Positions 26,969 through 35,526 are shown, counted from the stretch's first letter. The stretch: DNA of 49,682 nt from Halovibrio variabilis (GCF_007991175.1 NZ_BJXV01000023.1:1-49682), one strand, 5' to 3'. Notes: a model not told the origin generated them from the letters alone. Made by a program: numbers and translations.

Positions 26969-27103
26969 ATGCATCGAAAACAAAACCTGCCGCAAAAAAT
27001 ATGTGCTCAATGCCAGCGCCCATTTACTTGGCGGAAAAAATGGGCGCGCTGCTGGGACGAGGTGCGCTACTGCAGCGAGCGCTGCCGACGTCATGCCAAG
27101 TAG
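26969..27103 (+). CDS. DUF2256 small zinc-ribbon-like protein
   Basis: 44-residue protein beginning [15 protein letters not shown]. It has four cysteines in two pairs plus one: C12-x2-C15, C28, C35-x3-C39, with the RPFTWRKKW and [11 protein letters not shown] signatures of DUF2256. The pattern suggests a small metal-binding fold. DUF2256 genes are common partners of DASH cryptochromes, and the DASH gene follows 55 bases downstream. The start has no good ribosome site; an in-frame GTG lies two codons upstream. Function is unknown; context suggests a role with the photolyase family enzyme. Confidence 0.85.
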   Translation: MHRKQNLPQKICAQCQRPFTWRKKWARCWDEVRYCSERCRRHAK

Positions 27104-27158
27104 CTAAAGCGCTTGGCATCAAATTCTGGGCATCAAAGCACTCCTAGGAGGCACGAGC

Positions 27159-28577
27159 ATGAACAGCACCATTGATATTGTCTGGCTGCAAGACGACCTG
27201 CGTATAGCTGATAACCCCCTGTTCCACTCTAGTTCTCCTCCCAGCTACATGCTGTGCCTTTACGTGTTGGATACGCAGTGGTGCGCGCCGTTAATAGAGG
27301 GCGAGGCAGCGTCGCGTATAGGCCCTGCGCGGTTACGTTTTCTGTGGCAAAGCCTGATGGAATTGCGTGGCGAGCTGCTAAAGCGCGGCAGTGATCTGCT
27401 GGTGCGCATTGGTAGCCCCAGCGACGTGGTGATTGAATTGGCGACATCGCTTAAGGCGCGCCAAGTGCGCGTTGCCGAACACGCCGGGGTTGAGGAAGCA
27501 GAGCATATTCAAGCGGTGGCAGATGGGCTGCCTAGCCACACGACGCTCCATTGTTTAGAGAGCGGGCGCTTATTTGACCGTCAAGCGCTGCCTTTTGAGC
27601 CCGAGGCGCTACCGGAGAGTTTTTCGGCATTTAGACGCTGTGTAGAAAAAGCATGCACTATCCTCCCTAGCCGACCTGCGCCAGTAACGCTGCCACCTTG
27701 GCCTGAAGCGCCGCGCGGTTTTCCACCGCTCAAATCCATATGTGAACAAAGCGCTGCGTGGCAGCCCGACACCCGCCAAGGCTATGCTTATATGGGCGGT
27801 GAGTCAGCGGCACACGCGCGGCTGCATGATTATTTATGGCGTCAAAATGGCGCTGAAACCTACAAGAAAACCCGCAACGGTCTGCTGGGGGCTAATTTTT
27901 CAACGCGGGTTTCAGCCTGGCTGGCGCGTGGTTGCCTCTCTGCCCGCCAAGTTAATGACGCCGTCAAGGCATGGGAGGCTGAGCATGGCAGCAGCGAGTC
28001 AAGTTACTGGATTACCTTTGAGCTACTTTGGCGGGAATACTATATACATGCCGCTCAGCTAGAAGGCGCGAACATGTTTGGCGCGCGCCAGCTGCCCAAG
28101 CCAAACGACGCCTTTAACGCATGGCGCAACGCTGAAACCGGCCTGCCGTTTGTGGATGCGGCCATGCTGGAACTAAGCCAAACCGGCTGGATATCCAATC
28201 GCGCCCGGCAGAACGTGGCGAGCTTTTTAGTCAAAGACTTACAGGTGGATTGGCGCCTGGGGGCTTTATGGTTTGAACATTGTTTAATTGATTATGACGT
28301 TGCCAGTAACTGGGGCAATTGGCGCTACATTGCGGGGGTTGGGCGAGACCCGCGTCAAGACCGTTACTTTAACGTGCTCAAGCAGGCGGGCCACTATGAC
28401 CCTAAAGGGCTCTATGTCGCTCACTGGTTGCCTCCACTTGAGCAGCTGCCCTATGGTTTGGAGCGTCACCAGCCGTGGCGCGCAGCTCCCACTGTCTTTA
28501 CAGCGCCCTACGTCGAGCCCGAGCAGTGGCAGCGATGGTTGATTGCCAGTACCGAGTTTCGAGCGATCAACGAATAG
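27159..28577 (+). CDS. DASH family cryptochrome
   Basis: 472-residue flavoprotein of the photolyase/cryptochrome superfamily. DASH members bind FAD and a folate antenna and repair cyclobutane dimers mainly in single-stranded DNA. Seen: N-terminal Rossmann start IVWLQDDLRIADNP; the FAD-binding domain with ETYKKTRNGLLGANFSTRVS, LLWREYYIHA, TGLPFVDAAMLELSQTGWIS and the DASH-typical WRYIAGVGRDPRQDRYFN. Start is ATG after TAGGAGG. It lies behind DUF2256 and before a DUF3429 gene. Confidence 0.93.
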   Translation: MNSTIDIVWLQDDLRIADNPLFHSSSPPSYMLCLYVLDTQWCAPLIEGEAASRIGPARLRFLWQSLMELRGELLKRGSDLLVRIGSPSDVVIELATSLKARQVRVAEHAGVEEAEHIQAVADGLPSHTTLHCLESGRLFDRQALPFEPEALPESFSAFRRCVEKACTILPSRPAPVTLPPWPEAPRGFPPLKSICEQSAAWQPDTRQGYAYMGGESAAHARLHDYLWRQNGAETYKKTRNGLLGANFSTRVSAWLARGCLSARQVNDAVKAWEAEHGSSESSYWITFELLWREYYIHAAQLEGANMFGARQLPKPNDAFNAWRNAETGLPFVDAAMLELSQTGWISNRARQNVASFLVKDLQVDWRLGALWFEHCLIDYDVASNWGNWRYIAGVGRDPRQDRYFNVLKQAGHYDPKGLYVAHWLPPLEQLPYGLERHQPWRAAPTVFTAPYVEPEQWQRWLIASTEFRAINE

Positions 28578-28631
28578 CCCGAAACTCGCGGGGTGAACAA
28601 TGCGTGAGCTCGCTTTAGGGAAGGAGGCGTT

Positions 28632-29078
28632 ATGACGTTGTTGAACAGTGATCGCCGGGTTGCCTGGCTACTTGGGATTGCTGGCCTACTGCCTTTTATT
28701 GGCGCCAGTGTGCTGGCATGGTGGGCGCCCGCTGTCTGGCAGGTAACGGCGATTTACGGGTTCACTTACTACAGTGCGGTTATTTTGTCATTCTTGGGTG
28801 GGGTGCACTGGGGGAGTGCTCTTCAAGTGCCCCGGCCTGGCAACACACGGCGCTTGCTGTTAGCCATGGTACCGAGTTTAATTGCCTGGCCTGCGCTACT
28901 GTTTGACATTGTGACAGGGTTATGGGTGCTGTTGGCTGGGTTTATGCTGATCGGAGGGTATGACCTTAGCCGTGAAGGCCGAGAAGGTTTTCCTAGCTGG
29001 TATTTCAAACTGCGGGGGTTGCTTAGCGTGGTGGTGGTGCTGTTGCACTGCGTCGTTTTGCTTCGCTTAAGCGGGTAA
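28632..29078 (+). CDS. DUF3429 family membrane protein
   Basis: 148-residue integral membrane protein with four or five helices. The conserved block YSAVILSFLGGVHWGSAL at about 47-64 marks the DUF3429/TMEM69 family. Function unknown. Often seen next to photolyase-family genes in marine gammaproteobacteria (my recollection, not verified). Strong ribosome site AAGGAGG. It follows the DASH gene by 54 bases and could be in the same transcript. Confidence 0.85.
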   Translation: MTLLNSDRRVAWLLGIAGLLPFIGASVLAWWAPAVWQVTAIYGFTYYSAVILSFLGGVHWGSALQVPRPGNTRRLLLAMVPSLIAWPALLFDIVTGLWVLLAGFMLIGGYDLSREGREGFPSWYFKLRGLLSVVVVLLHCVVLLRLSG

Positions 29079-29146
29079 GGCTGGTATCCGTCGCGTTTCT
29101 GAGCCATCATCGGGTTCATGCCAAGGATTGCCGAGAGATTGATGTT

Positions 29147-30508
29147 ATGTTATTGAAAATTAATGGGTCTTTGAAAGTTAATGGGTCTTTAAAAACAAAT
29201 AGCTCTTTGAAAGCGAATCGCTCTGTGCAAACGAATAAAGCTTTGCGCATTAATCGATCAGTCGCTGTGCGACCGCTTCTGTCGCTTATAGCTTTAGTGG
29301 CAGCGGGGGCGATCGCGCTGAACGCTGAAAGAGTACAGGCAAGCCAGCAGCTGATGACCGAAGTGGATGCGCGTACCGCCACACAAGTGAGCTACGCTAA
29401 CTTTCAGCAATGGCTTGATGAGTTCCGTCGCTATGCCGCGAGCCAGGGAATTAGCGAAGCAACCCTCAGTGAAGCCTTTGATGGCCTACGCTACCGTGAG
29501 CGCGTGATTGAACTCGATAGTTACCAGCCTGAGTTTGTCCGGCCTATTTGGGAGTACCTGGATACCGCCGTTTCCTCCACGCGTATCAATAATGGCCGAG
29601 AAAAGTTAGCTGAACATCTCGATACAGCGCTGGAGATGGAACAGCGCTTTGGCGTGCCCGCCGAAATTATTGTCGCCATCTGGGGAATCGAGAGCAACTA
29701 CGGCAGTAATTTTGGTGACTTTTCGACCTTGGAGTCCCTGGCCACGCTGGCTTACGATGGTCGTCGTCGCGATTTCGCCCGCGGTGAACTGCTCGCAGCG
29801 CTGCGTATTATTGACAAAGGCGACATTGACGCCGAGCAAATGAAAGGCTCTTGGGCCGGCGCGATGGGGCATACCCAATTTATCCCTAGCAGCTTTGAAG
29901 CCTACGCGGTGGACGGCGATGGCGATGGCCGCCGTGATATTTGGGGGAGTATCCCCGATGTAATGGCATCGACGGCTAACTATCTTGACCAAGCCGGTTG
30001 GCAAACGGGTCAACCCTGGGGCGCAGAGGTACGCCTGCCCGAAGGCTTCGATTACGCCCAAACCGAGCGGCGTAGCAGTGCCGAGTGGCGCCGCCAGGGT
30101 GTCCAGGCGCTAGCGGGCGAGCTACCTGATTTTGATAGCGCGGCACTGGTTATCCCCGCGGGGGCTGACGGCCCCGCTTTTCTGGTAGGGGCCAATTTTC
30201 GCGCGATTCTACGTTACAACAACGCCACCAGCTACGCGCTGGCAGTGGCTAAGCTGGGCGATGCGATCGCCGGGCGCGAAGGCATCCAGCGCGGCTGGCC
30301 CCGGGAACAAGCGCCACTAACACGCGATGATGTCCAGGAACTCCAACGGGGGCTTAATCGTGCCGGTTACGCTGTGGGCGGCGCTGATGGCGTGATGGGC
30401 CCCAACACACGCCAAGGTGTGCGCAACTTCCAGCGCGATTTAGACCTAATACCCGATGGGTTTGCGACCCAGGAACTGCTTGAACAGTTGCGTCAGCGTT
30501 TCGACTAA
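29147..30508 (+). CDS. Lytic murein transglycosylase B-like, with peptidoglycan-binding domain
   Basis: Periplasmic MltB-family lytic transglycosylase, 453 residues. The catalytic domain (about 85-375) has AIWGIESNYGSNFG with catalytic E182, plus AGAMGHTQFIPSSF and a Ca-binding-like DGDGDGRRDIW. Residues about 388-450 are a peptidoglycan_binding_1 domain (LQRGLNRAGYAVGGADGVMGPNTRQGV). Odd: before the hydrophobic signal segment (43-60) stand six 6-residue repeats (residues 4-39, KINGSL-like) encoded by an 18-bp tandem array. The ATG has only a weak GAGAG site. Signal cleavage probably falls near VQA/SQQ, and no lipobox is seen. Confidence 0.9.
   Translation: MLLKINGSLKVNGSLKTNSSLKANRSVQTNKALRINRSVAVRPLLSLIALVAAGAIALNAERVQASQQLMTEVDARTATQVSYANFQQWLDEFRRYAASQGISEATLSEAFDGLRYRERVIELDSYQPEFVRPIWEYLDTAVSSTRINNGREKLAEHLDTALEMEQRFGVPAEIIVAIWGIESNYGSNFGDFSTLESLATLAYDGRRRDFARGELLAALRIIDKGDIDAEQMKGSWAGAMGHTQFIPSSFEAYAVDGDGDGRRDIWGSIPDVMASTANYLDQAGWQTGQPWGAEVRLPEGFDYAQTERRSSAEWRRQGVQALAGELPDFDSAALVIPAGADGPAFLVGANFRAILRYNNATSYALAVAKLGDAIAGREGIQRGWPREQAPLTRDDVQELQRGLNRAGYAVGGADGVMGPNTRQGVRNFQRDLDLIPDGFATQELLEQLRQRFD
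29156..29263 (+). repeat. 18-bp tandem repeats at the 5' end of the transglycosylase gene
   Basis: Six in-frame units encode KINGSL, KVNGSL, KTNSSL, KANRSV, QTNKAL and RINRSV. The first two units are nearly identical (TTAATGGGTCTTT core) and later ones progressively diverged, so growth seems polar toward the start codon. The array adds 36 residues in front of the signal peptide. Confidence 0.88.
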
Positions 30509-30549
30509 CCAGCGTTCAGTGTCTGTTTTGAATTGCCAAGGATGATGTG

Positions 30550-31104
30550 ATGCAGTTGATGGGAAAACTATTTTTTAACGCGATGCTATTAGGTGTCTTG
30601 CTGTCTCCTTTCACGGCAACTGCGGATGATAAGCAGGTATTTGGATGGGTGGAAAAAGCCACCCTGCAACCCTGGGGTATCGAGGTGAAAGCCAAACTCG
30701 ATAGCGGTGCCTTAACCTCTTCGTTGGATGCCCGTCATATTGAGATGTTCGAGAAGGGTGATGAAGAGTGGGTTCGTTTTCGTTTAAAGCTTGAAGACCA
30801 GGCGAGTGGCGAGGACTTCAGTGACCAAATTGAGCGCCCGCTGTATCGCGAGCTAGCTGTGCGGGGTGCAGGCGGCCGTGACGAGCGCCCCGTGGTGCTG
30901 CTGGAAGTCTGCATGGGGGGCACTATTTATGAAGAGCAGTTCAGCCTGCGCGATCGCGAAGAGATGAATTACCCGCTGCTGCTGGGCCGTCGTACCATTA
31001 GCCACCTTGGCTTGCTGGATGTGCGTGAAACCTTCCTGCAAGAACCCGACTGCGGAGACGATGCAGAACTAGTACCCCATGACTCGGAAGATGAGCAGTC
31101 CTGA
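30550..31104 (+). CDS. Periplasmic retropepsin-like 'ATP-dependent zinc protease' family protein
   Basis: 184-residue member of the putative ATP-dependent zinc protease family (PF05618), structurally related to retropepsins. After a signal peptide (cleavage near TATA/DDK, residue 25) comes the D-S-G-A motif KLDSGALTSSLDA with D51, the presumed catalytic Asp. A second block NYPLLLGRRTISH follows. Family names are historical; activity has rarely been shown. Homologues often accompany rimK, which is not present here. The ATG at 30550 fits AAGGAT; an in-frame GTG at 30547 is too close to it. Confidence 0.85.
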   Translation: MQLMGKLFFNAMLLGVLLSPFTATADDKQVFGWVEKATLQPWGIEVKAKLDSGALTSSLDARHIEMFEKGDEEWVRFRLKLEDQASGEDFSDQIERPLYRELAVRGAGGRDERPVVLLEVCMGGTIYEEQFSLRDREEMNYPLLLGRRTISHLGLLDVRETFLQEPDCGDDAELVPHDSEDEQS

Positions 31105-31196
31105 TTTGGCTATTCGTCACCTAATGTGGATTTAAGATTGGTTGGCTATTTTGTATTTCACGGTTCAGATCGCAACCACTAAGCCAGCTATCTGTT

Positions 31197-31333
31197 GTGG
31201 GAGGCCGCTTCAGCGTGGTCCGACACTTCGGTGGTCCGACACTTCGGCGAAGGGTGCCGCACAGGCACCCCTTTGGTTTCATCATGCTAATAGCCCAAAC
31301 ATTCGCGAGCTGAAGCTCCCTCCCACGGGAGCT
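31197..31333. repeat. Inverted REP-like pair (BIME/REPIN-like element)
   Basis: The 318-base gap between the protease gene and rsmE holds two inverted REP-like units: GTGGGAGGCCGCTTCAGCG (31197-31215, plus) and its relative at 31302-31326 on the minus strand, sharing GTGGGAGG and GCTTCAGC. Each can form a small TTCA-loop hairpin. Between them are a perfect 16-bp tandem duplication (GTGGTCCGACACTTCG at 31215 and 31231) and a GGGTGCC/GGCACCC hairpin (31252-31270). A further hairpin AGCTCCC/GGGAGCT is at 31314-31333. No gene is credible here. Confidence 0.7.
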
Positions 31334-31380
31334 ACCCTCATGCTGGCAGAGTTAATTCCACACTGAGCGACGAAAAGCCC

Positions 31381-31399
31381 CTGATTTACGCAAAATCAG
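31381..31399 (-). terminator. Possible terminator of rsmE
   Basis: Perfect 7-bp stem CTGATTT/AAATCAG with a five-base loop, 24 bases beyond the rsmE stop on the minus strand. It is followed in that direction by GGGGCTTTT. The short stem and imperfect T run keep this tentative. Confidence 0.4.
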
Positions 31400-31422
31400 C
31401 TTATTAATACTTATATGGACAT

Positions 31423-32136
31423 TTAGAACAGCCGTGACAGTAGGGCGGTCACGGCTGTTTCAACGCGTAGAATACGCAAGCCGAGATGCATTCCCTCGCA
31501 GCCTGCTGTCAACAGTTGCTCTACTTCCCAGTCAATAAACCCACCTTCGGGCCCTACCAAAAGTAAGGTGGGCGTTTTGATATCCCTCGGGCAGGCATTG
31601 GGCATGCCGGGATGGGCCACCAGCCCGCGGCGGTCATTCAGTAAGTGAGGTAGTTGCTGCTCCAGAAAAGGGCGAAAGCCTTTACTTAGGGTGACGTTAG
31701 GCAACTGGGTATCGCGCGCCTGTTCTAATCCCAAAACTAAGTGCTGGTGAATTTTATCGGCGCGCAACTCTGGCGATTGCCAATAGCTCTTCTCAACTCG
31801 TTTAGTATGCAGCAGCGTTATTTCCTTTACCCCCAGGGCAGTGACATGCTCCAGAGTGCGGGCCAACATCCGCGGGCGGGGCAACGCCAACACGAGGTGC
31901 ACGGGCAGTGGCGGCGGGGGAGGCTGGTCAAGGGTGTCCAGCTTGAATAAAGCGCGCTCAGCGGAGAGCTCTGTTAATAGTGCTTTCCCCATCGGGCCGC
32001 CTTGAATGCCGACCGTCAGTAAGTCCCCGGGGGTGGCGCGGTGAACCTCGCGGAGATGTGCCAAGCGGCGCGGGTCGGTGACACAGACGTGGCCATCGTC
32101 GGTGAGGTCGTGGGGGCTGAGCAAAATCAAATTCAT
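31423..32136 (-). CDS. rsmE: 16S rRNA (uracil(1498)-N3)-methyltransferase
   Basis: SPOUT-family enzyme methylating U1498 in 16S rRNA. 237 residues. An N-terminal PUA-like domain (VTDPRRLAHLREVHRATPGDLLTV) is followed by the knot domain with LLVGPEGGFIDWEVE and LGLRILRVETAV, the two RsmE signature blocks. ATG start at 32136 has no strong ribosome site. Divergent from phaR, with 135 bases between starts. Confidence 0.94.
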   Translation of the reverse strand: MNLILLSPHDLTDDGHVCVTDPRRLAHLREVHRATPGDLLTVGIQGGPMGKALLTELSAERALFKLDTLDQPPPPPLPVHLVLALPRPRMLARTLEHVTALGVKEITLLHTKRVEKSYWQSPELRADKIHQHLVLGLEQARDTQLPNVTLSKGFRPFLEQQLPHLLNDRRGLVAHPGMPNACPRDIKTPTLLLVGPEGGFIDWEVEQLLTAGCEGMHLGLRILRVETAVTALLSRLF

Positions 32137-32196
32137 AATGAGGGTCTATTGGTGACAAAATAAAGGTGCGTCGGCTAGCTAATATACGCAGGTGGC

Positions 32197-32224
32197 TTGC
32201 ATGGGCGCGTGGTGCAGGCACAAT
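32197..32224 (+). promoter_or_regulatory. Probable promoter of phaR
   Basis: TTGCAT (32197-32202) and CACAAT (32219-32224), spacer 16. Transcription would begin near 32231, giving a 40-base leader that includes a small hairpin GGGGC-AAAA-GCCCC. This placement also argues against translation starting at 32197. Confidence 0.5.
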
Positions 32225-32271
32225 ACCAGTATCGGGGGCAAAAGCCCCTATCGCGTTTAAGGAGATACGCT

Positions 32272-32808
32272 GTGCGCGTGATTCGTAAATATGCTAACCG
32301 CAGGCTGTATGACACACAGCAAAGCCGTTATGTAACCTTGGAAGACCTGCGTTGTTTGATCATTGCAGAAGAGCCGTTTCGGGTTGAAGATGCCAAAAGT
32401 GGCGAAGACTTGACGCGCACTATTTTGCTTTCGATCATCATCGAGCAAGAGCAGGCCGACAGCGAAGCCGAAGTGTTCTCTAACGACCTGCTGGCGCAGC
32501 TGATTCGTGTCTATGACATGACCTCGCCGCTGCCGCTGTCGCGCTATCTTGAGCAGGGTACTAAGCTGATGTTGGAGCAGCAGAAACGCCTGCAAAGCCA
32601 GTGGAAGCAGGCGATACGCAACACGCCGCTGGAGTTTATGCGTGAGCTGACCGAAGAAAATATGCGGTTCTGGCAAAACACCCTGAATCAGTCCGCGCAA
32701 AGTGATGAGTCGAGCGATGCCGATCAGCAAGACGTCGATAGCCACGCTGATAATGAAAGCGCTGACGAAACCGCTACGAAACCTAATAAACAGGACAAAA
32801 CCTCCTAA
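32272..32808 (+). CDS. phaR: PHB accumulation regulator PhaR
   Basis: Repressor that senses polyhydroxybutyrate and controls phasin and PHB genes. 178 residues. The N-terminal PHB_acc_N domain reads VIRKYANRRLYDT and YVTLEDLRCLI, a near-canonical signature; one or two PHB_acc repeats follow (about 65-130); the C-terminus (about 138-178) is acidic and low complexity (SAQSDESSDADQQDVDSHAD). The start is GTG 32272, seven bases after AAGGAGA. No phasin or PHB synthase gene is in the window, so PhaR acts on targets elsewhere. Confidence 0.92.
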   Translation: MRVIRKYANRRLYDTQQSRYVTLEDLRCLIIAEEPFRVEDAKSGEDLTRTILLSIIIEQEQADSEAEVFSNDLLAQLIRVYDMTSPLPLSRYLEQGTKLMLEQQKRLQSQWKQAIRNTPLEFMRELTEENMRFWQNTLNQSAQSDESSDADQQDVDSHADNESADETATKPNKQDKTS

Positions 32809-32875
32809 CGCCACTCGGTGCTGCGCTGTGGCATAATGCCGCCTATAAACGCTCTCCCGTTTGAGAAGGAAGAAA

Positions 32876-34162
32876 ATGAAGGTTTTAATGATAGGCGGCG
32901 GCGGTCGTGAACATGCCCTGGCTTGGAAATTGGCTCAATCAAACCAGGTTGAGCAAGTCTTTGTTGCCCCCGGTAACGCCGGTACCGCAACGGAAGCCAA
33001 GCTAACCAACGTAGCGATTGCCGCAACGGATCTAGACGGTTTGGTGGCGTTTGCCCGTGATGAGCAGGTTGGTTTGACCGTAGTGGGGCCGGAAGCGCCC
33101 TTGGTAGAAGGCGTCGTTGACCGTTTTCAAGCGGCTGGCCTAAGCATCTTTGGTCCGACTCAAGCGGCGGCTCAACTTGAGGGCTCTAAGTCTTTCACTA
33201 AAGATTTTCTGGCCCGCCATGATATCCCCTCGGCTGACTATCAAACGTTTACCGAGGTAGACCCTGCGCTTGCCTACCTGAGCAAAATGGGCGCGCCGAT
33301 TGTTATCAAGGCCGATGGCCTTGCGGCGGGCAAAGGCGTCATTGTGGCGTTTAGCGAAGTCGAAGCCGAAGCCGCTATTCGTGACATGCTGGAAGCCAAC
33401 GCGTTTGGCGGCGCGGGTGCGCGCGTGGTGATTGAAGAGTTTTTGCAAGGCGAAGAGGCGAGCTTTATTGTCATGGTCGATGGTGACAACGTTGTGCCCA
33501 TGGCCACCAGCCAAGACCATAAACGCGCTTACGATGGCGATACGGGCCCTAATACCGGTGGTATGGGGGCCTACTCCCCGGCCCCGGTGGTCACGCCCGA
33601 GGTTGATGCGCGCATTATGCAGCAGGTCATTTTACCCACCGTGCGGGGGATGGCTGCAGAGGGCAATGCTTATACAGGCTTTTTGTACGCAGGTTTGATG
33701 ATCGATGCGGCGGGTAACCCCAAGGTGATTGAGTACAACTGCCGCTTTGGCGATCCGGAAACTCAGCCGATTATGCTGCGCTTAAGCTCTGACTTGGCTG
33801 AACTCTGTTTAGCCGGTGCCGAGGGCAGGCTGGCAGGACACCGCTGTGAATGGGATTCGCGCGCGGCGGTGGGTGTCGTGATGGCCGCAGGTGGTTACCC
33901 TGGTGACTATCGCAAGGGGGATGTGATTCACGGCTTGACGGCGGCGGAGCAAGCGGGCTGCAAAGTCTTTCATGCGGGCACCGCCCAGAATGCCGAAGGC
34001 GACATTACCACTGCCGGTGGTCGCGTACTCTGCGTTACGGCGCTAGGCACCACGGTTTCAGCGGCGCAGCGGCAAGCCTATCAAGGCGTTAAGGCCATTC
34101 AGTGGCAAGGTGTCGAGTATCGGCGCGATATCGCTTTCCGAGCGATTGCGCGCGAAGGCTGA
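32876..34162 (+). CDS. purD: Phosphoribosylamine-glycine ligase
   Basis: GAR synthetase, second step of de novo purine synthesis: joins phosphoribosylamine and glycine with ATP. 428 residues. N-domain KVLMIGGGGREHALAWK; GPEAPLVEGVVDRF; the ATP-grasp region with PIVIKADGLAAGKGVIVA; TGPNTGGMGAYSPAP and EYNCRFGDPETQ, all diagnostic for PurD. Start at ATG 32876 behind GAGAAGGA. No purH lies next to it, unlike E. coli. Confidence 0.96.
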   Translation: MKVLMIGGGGREHALAWKLAQSNQVEQVFVAPGNAGTATEAKLTNVAIAATDLDGLVAFARDEQVGLTVVGPEAPLVEGVVDRFQAAGLSIFGPTQAAAQLEGSKSFTKDFLARHDIPSADYQTFTEVDPALAYLSKMGAPIVIKADGLAAGKGVIVAFSEVEAEAAIRDMLEANAFGGAGARVVIEEFLQGEEASFIVMVDGDNVVPMATSQDHKRAYDGDTGPNTGGMGAYSPAPVVTPEVDARIMQQVILPTVRGMAAEGNAYTGFLYAGLMIDAAGNPKVIEYNCRFGDPETQPIMLRLSSDLAELCLAGAEGRLAGHRCEWDSRAAVGVVMAAGGYPGDYRKGDVIHGLTAAEQAGCKVFHAGTAQNAEGDITTAGGRVLCVTALGTTVSAAQRQAYQGVKAIQWQGVEYRRDIAFRAIAREG

Positions 34163-34213
34163 GTACGCGCATCCTCATTTAACATCGACGCCAACACCGA
34201 CGAGGAAGCAGGC

Positions 34214-34654
34214 ATGGAACGGGTCAAGCTGGATTTTCCCGCTGAAGCGATCATTCATCGTCATCCGTTGACGGTACGCGTCACCGATATGAATTACGGT
34301 CGGCACTTGGGCCATGATGCGCTGGTATCGCTGCTACACGAAGCGCGTATACAGGCATTCGCGGCGCTCGACCTGCCTGAATGGGACATGCATGGCTATC
34401 CCAGCGTGGTGGCCGACTTAGCGGTGCAGTATTTAAACGAAGCGCGCTGGCCCGAGGCGTTGGTCATAGAAACAGCGGTGCCTGCGCCGCAGGGCAAGGC
34501 CTTGACCATTTACCAGCGTATTTACAAAAGTGAATCGCAGCAGTGGGTGGCGACGGCACGCGTCAATCAACTGTTGATCGACCTTGCCACCGGGCGGCCT
34601 GTTGACGTGCCGGAACGGGTTAAACAAGTGCTTGCCGAAGCGAGGAGTGACTGA
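34214..34654 (+). CDS. Hotdog-fold acyl-CoA thioesterase
   Basis: 146-residue single hotdog domain of the 4-hydroxybenzoyl-CoA thioesterase type (YbgC-like). The active-site region reads VTDMNYGRHLGHDALVSLLHEAR, with an Asp and a Gly-His before the long helix. The substrate cannot be told from sequence. Ribosome site GAGGAAG. Its TGA shares bases with the next ATG (TGATG), so it is translationally coupled to the phosphoribulokinase gene. Confidence 0.85.
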   Translation: MERVKLDFPAEAIIHRHPLTVRVTDMNYGRHLGHDALVSLLHEARIQAFAALDLPEWDMHGYPSVVADLAVQYLNEARWPEALVIETAVPAPQGKALTIYQRIYKSESQQWVATARVNQLLIDLATGRPVDVPERVKQVLAEARSD

Positions 34655-35526
34655 TGTCGCGGGAATACCCGATAATTGCCGTCACTGGTTCATCCGGCGC
34701 TGGAACCACGACCGTGCGGCGCAGTTTTGAGCGCATGTTCTTACGCGAAGACGTGCACGCGGCGGTGGTCGATGGCGATGCGTTTCACCGCTATACCCGT
34801 GATGACCTGCACCGTATCTTCCGTGAAGAGCCAGAGCGCAAAAACGAGCTCTCCCACTTTGCCGTCGAGGCCAATTTGCTGGATCGGCTAGAAGGCCTGT
34901 TCAGTGAGTATGGCGAGCATGGCTCTGGCACCTTTCGGCACTATATTCACGCCGAAGATAAGCAGAAAATTGAAGCTGGCTGTCGGGTCGGCACGTTTAC
35001 CGAGTGGCAGTCGCTCCCCTGCGGTACTGATTTGCTCTTTTACGAAGGCTTGCACGGCGGGCTGGTGACCGAAGAGTATGATATTGCCCGGCATGTGGAC
35101 CTGCTGGTGGGGGTAGCGCCCACCATGAACCTTGAGTGGATTCAAAAGATTGACCGTGACACTAAGCTGCGCGGCTATTCCCAGGAAGCGGTGATTGACA
35201 CCATCCTGGGCCGTATGGATGACTACGTGCGCTATATTCAGCCGCAGTTTTCGCGTACGCATATCAATTTTCAGCGTGTACCCACCGTGGATACCTCCAA
35301 CCCTTTTGAAGTGCAGGATATCCCCACTGACGCCGAGTCATTTGTGGTTATCCGCTTTAGGGACCCCTCCACCGTGGACTTTCCCTGGCTGCTGGCGATG
35401 ATTAAAGATTCGTTTATGACCCGTCCGCATACCCTGGTGGTTCCCGGTGCGCGTATGTCACTGGCGATGGAGCTGATTCTGGCCCCCTTGGTTAGGCACT
35501 TATTATCCCAGCGGCGCTTTCGCTAA
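34654..35526 (+). CDS. prkB: Phosphoribulokinase (PrkB type)
   Basis: 290 residues, like E. coli PrkB (289). P-loop GSSGAGTTT at residues 12-20, followed by VVDGDAFHRYTRDDL and LLFYEGLHGG (Walker B region), typical of proteobacterial PRK. True PRK makes ribulose 1,5-bisphosphate, but this heterotroph-type window has no RuBisCO, and PrkB homologues in gammaproteobacteria without a Calvin cycle have no settled function. Its coupling to a thioesterase gene gives no clear pathway. Confidence 0.9.
   Translation: MSREYPIIAVTGSSGAGTTTVRRSFERMFLREDVHAAVVDGDAFHRYTRDDLHRIFREEPERKNELSHFAVEANLLDRLEGLFSEYGEHGSGTFRHYIHAEDKQKIEAGCRVGTFTEWQSLPCGTDLLFYEGLHGGLVTEEYDIARHVDLLVGVAPTMNLEWIQKIDRDTKLRGYSQEAVIDTILGRMDDYVRYIQPQFSRTHINFQRVPTVDTSNPFEVQDIPTDAESFVVIRFRDPSTVDFPWLLAMIKDSFMTRPHTLVVPGARMSLAMELILAPLVRHLLSQRRFR

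Noticed and set aside
31142..31366. 74-codon open frame in the gap before rsmE
   Set aside because: It runs through the REP-like units, the 16-bp duplication and several hairpins, has no ribosome site and no protein-like composition.
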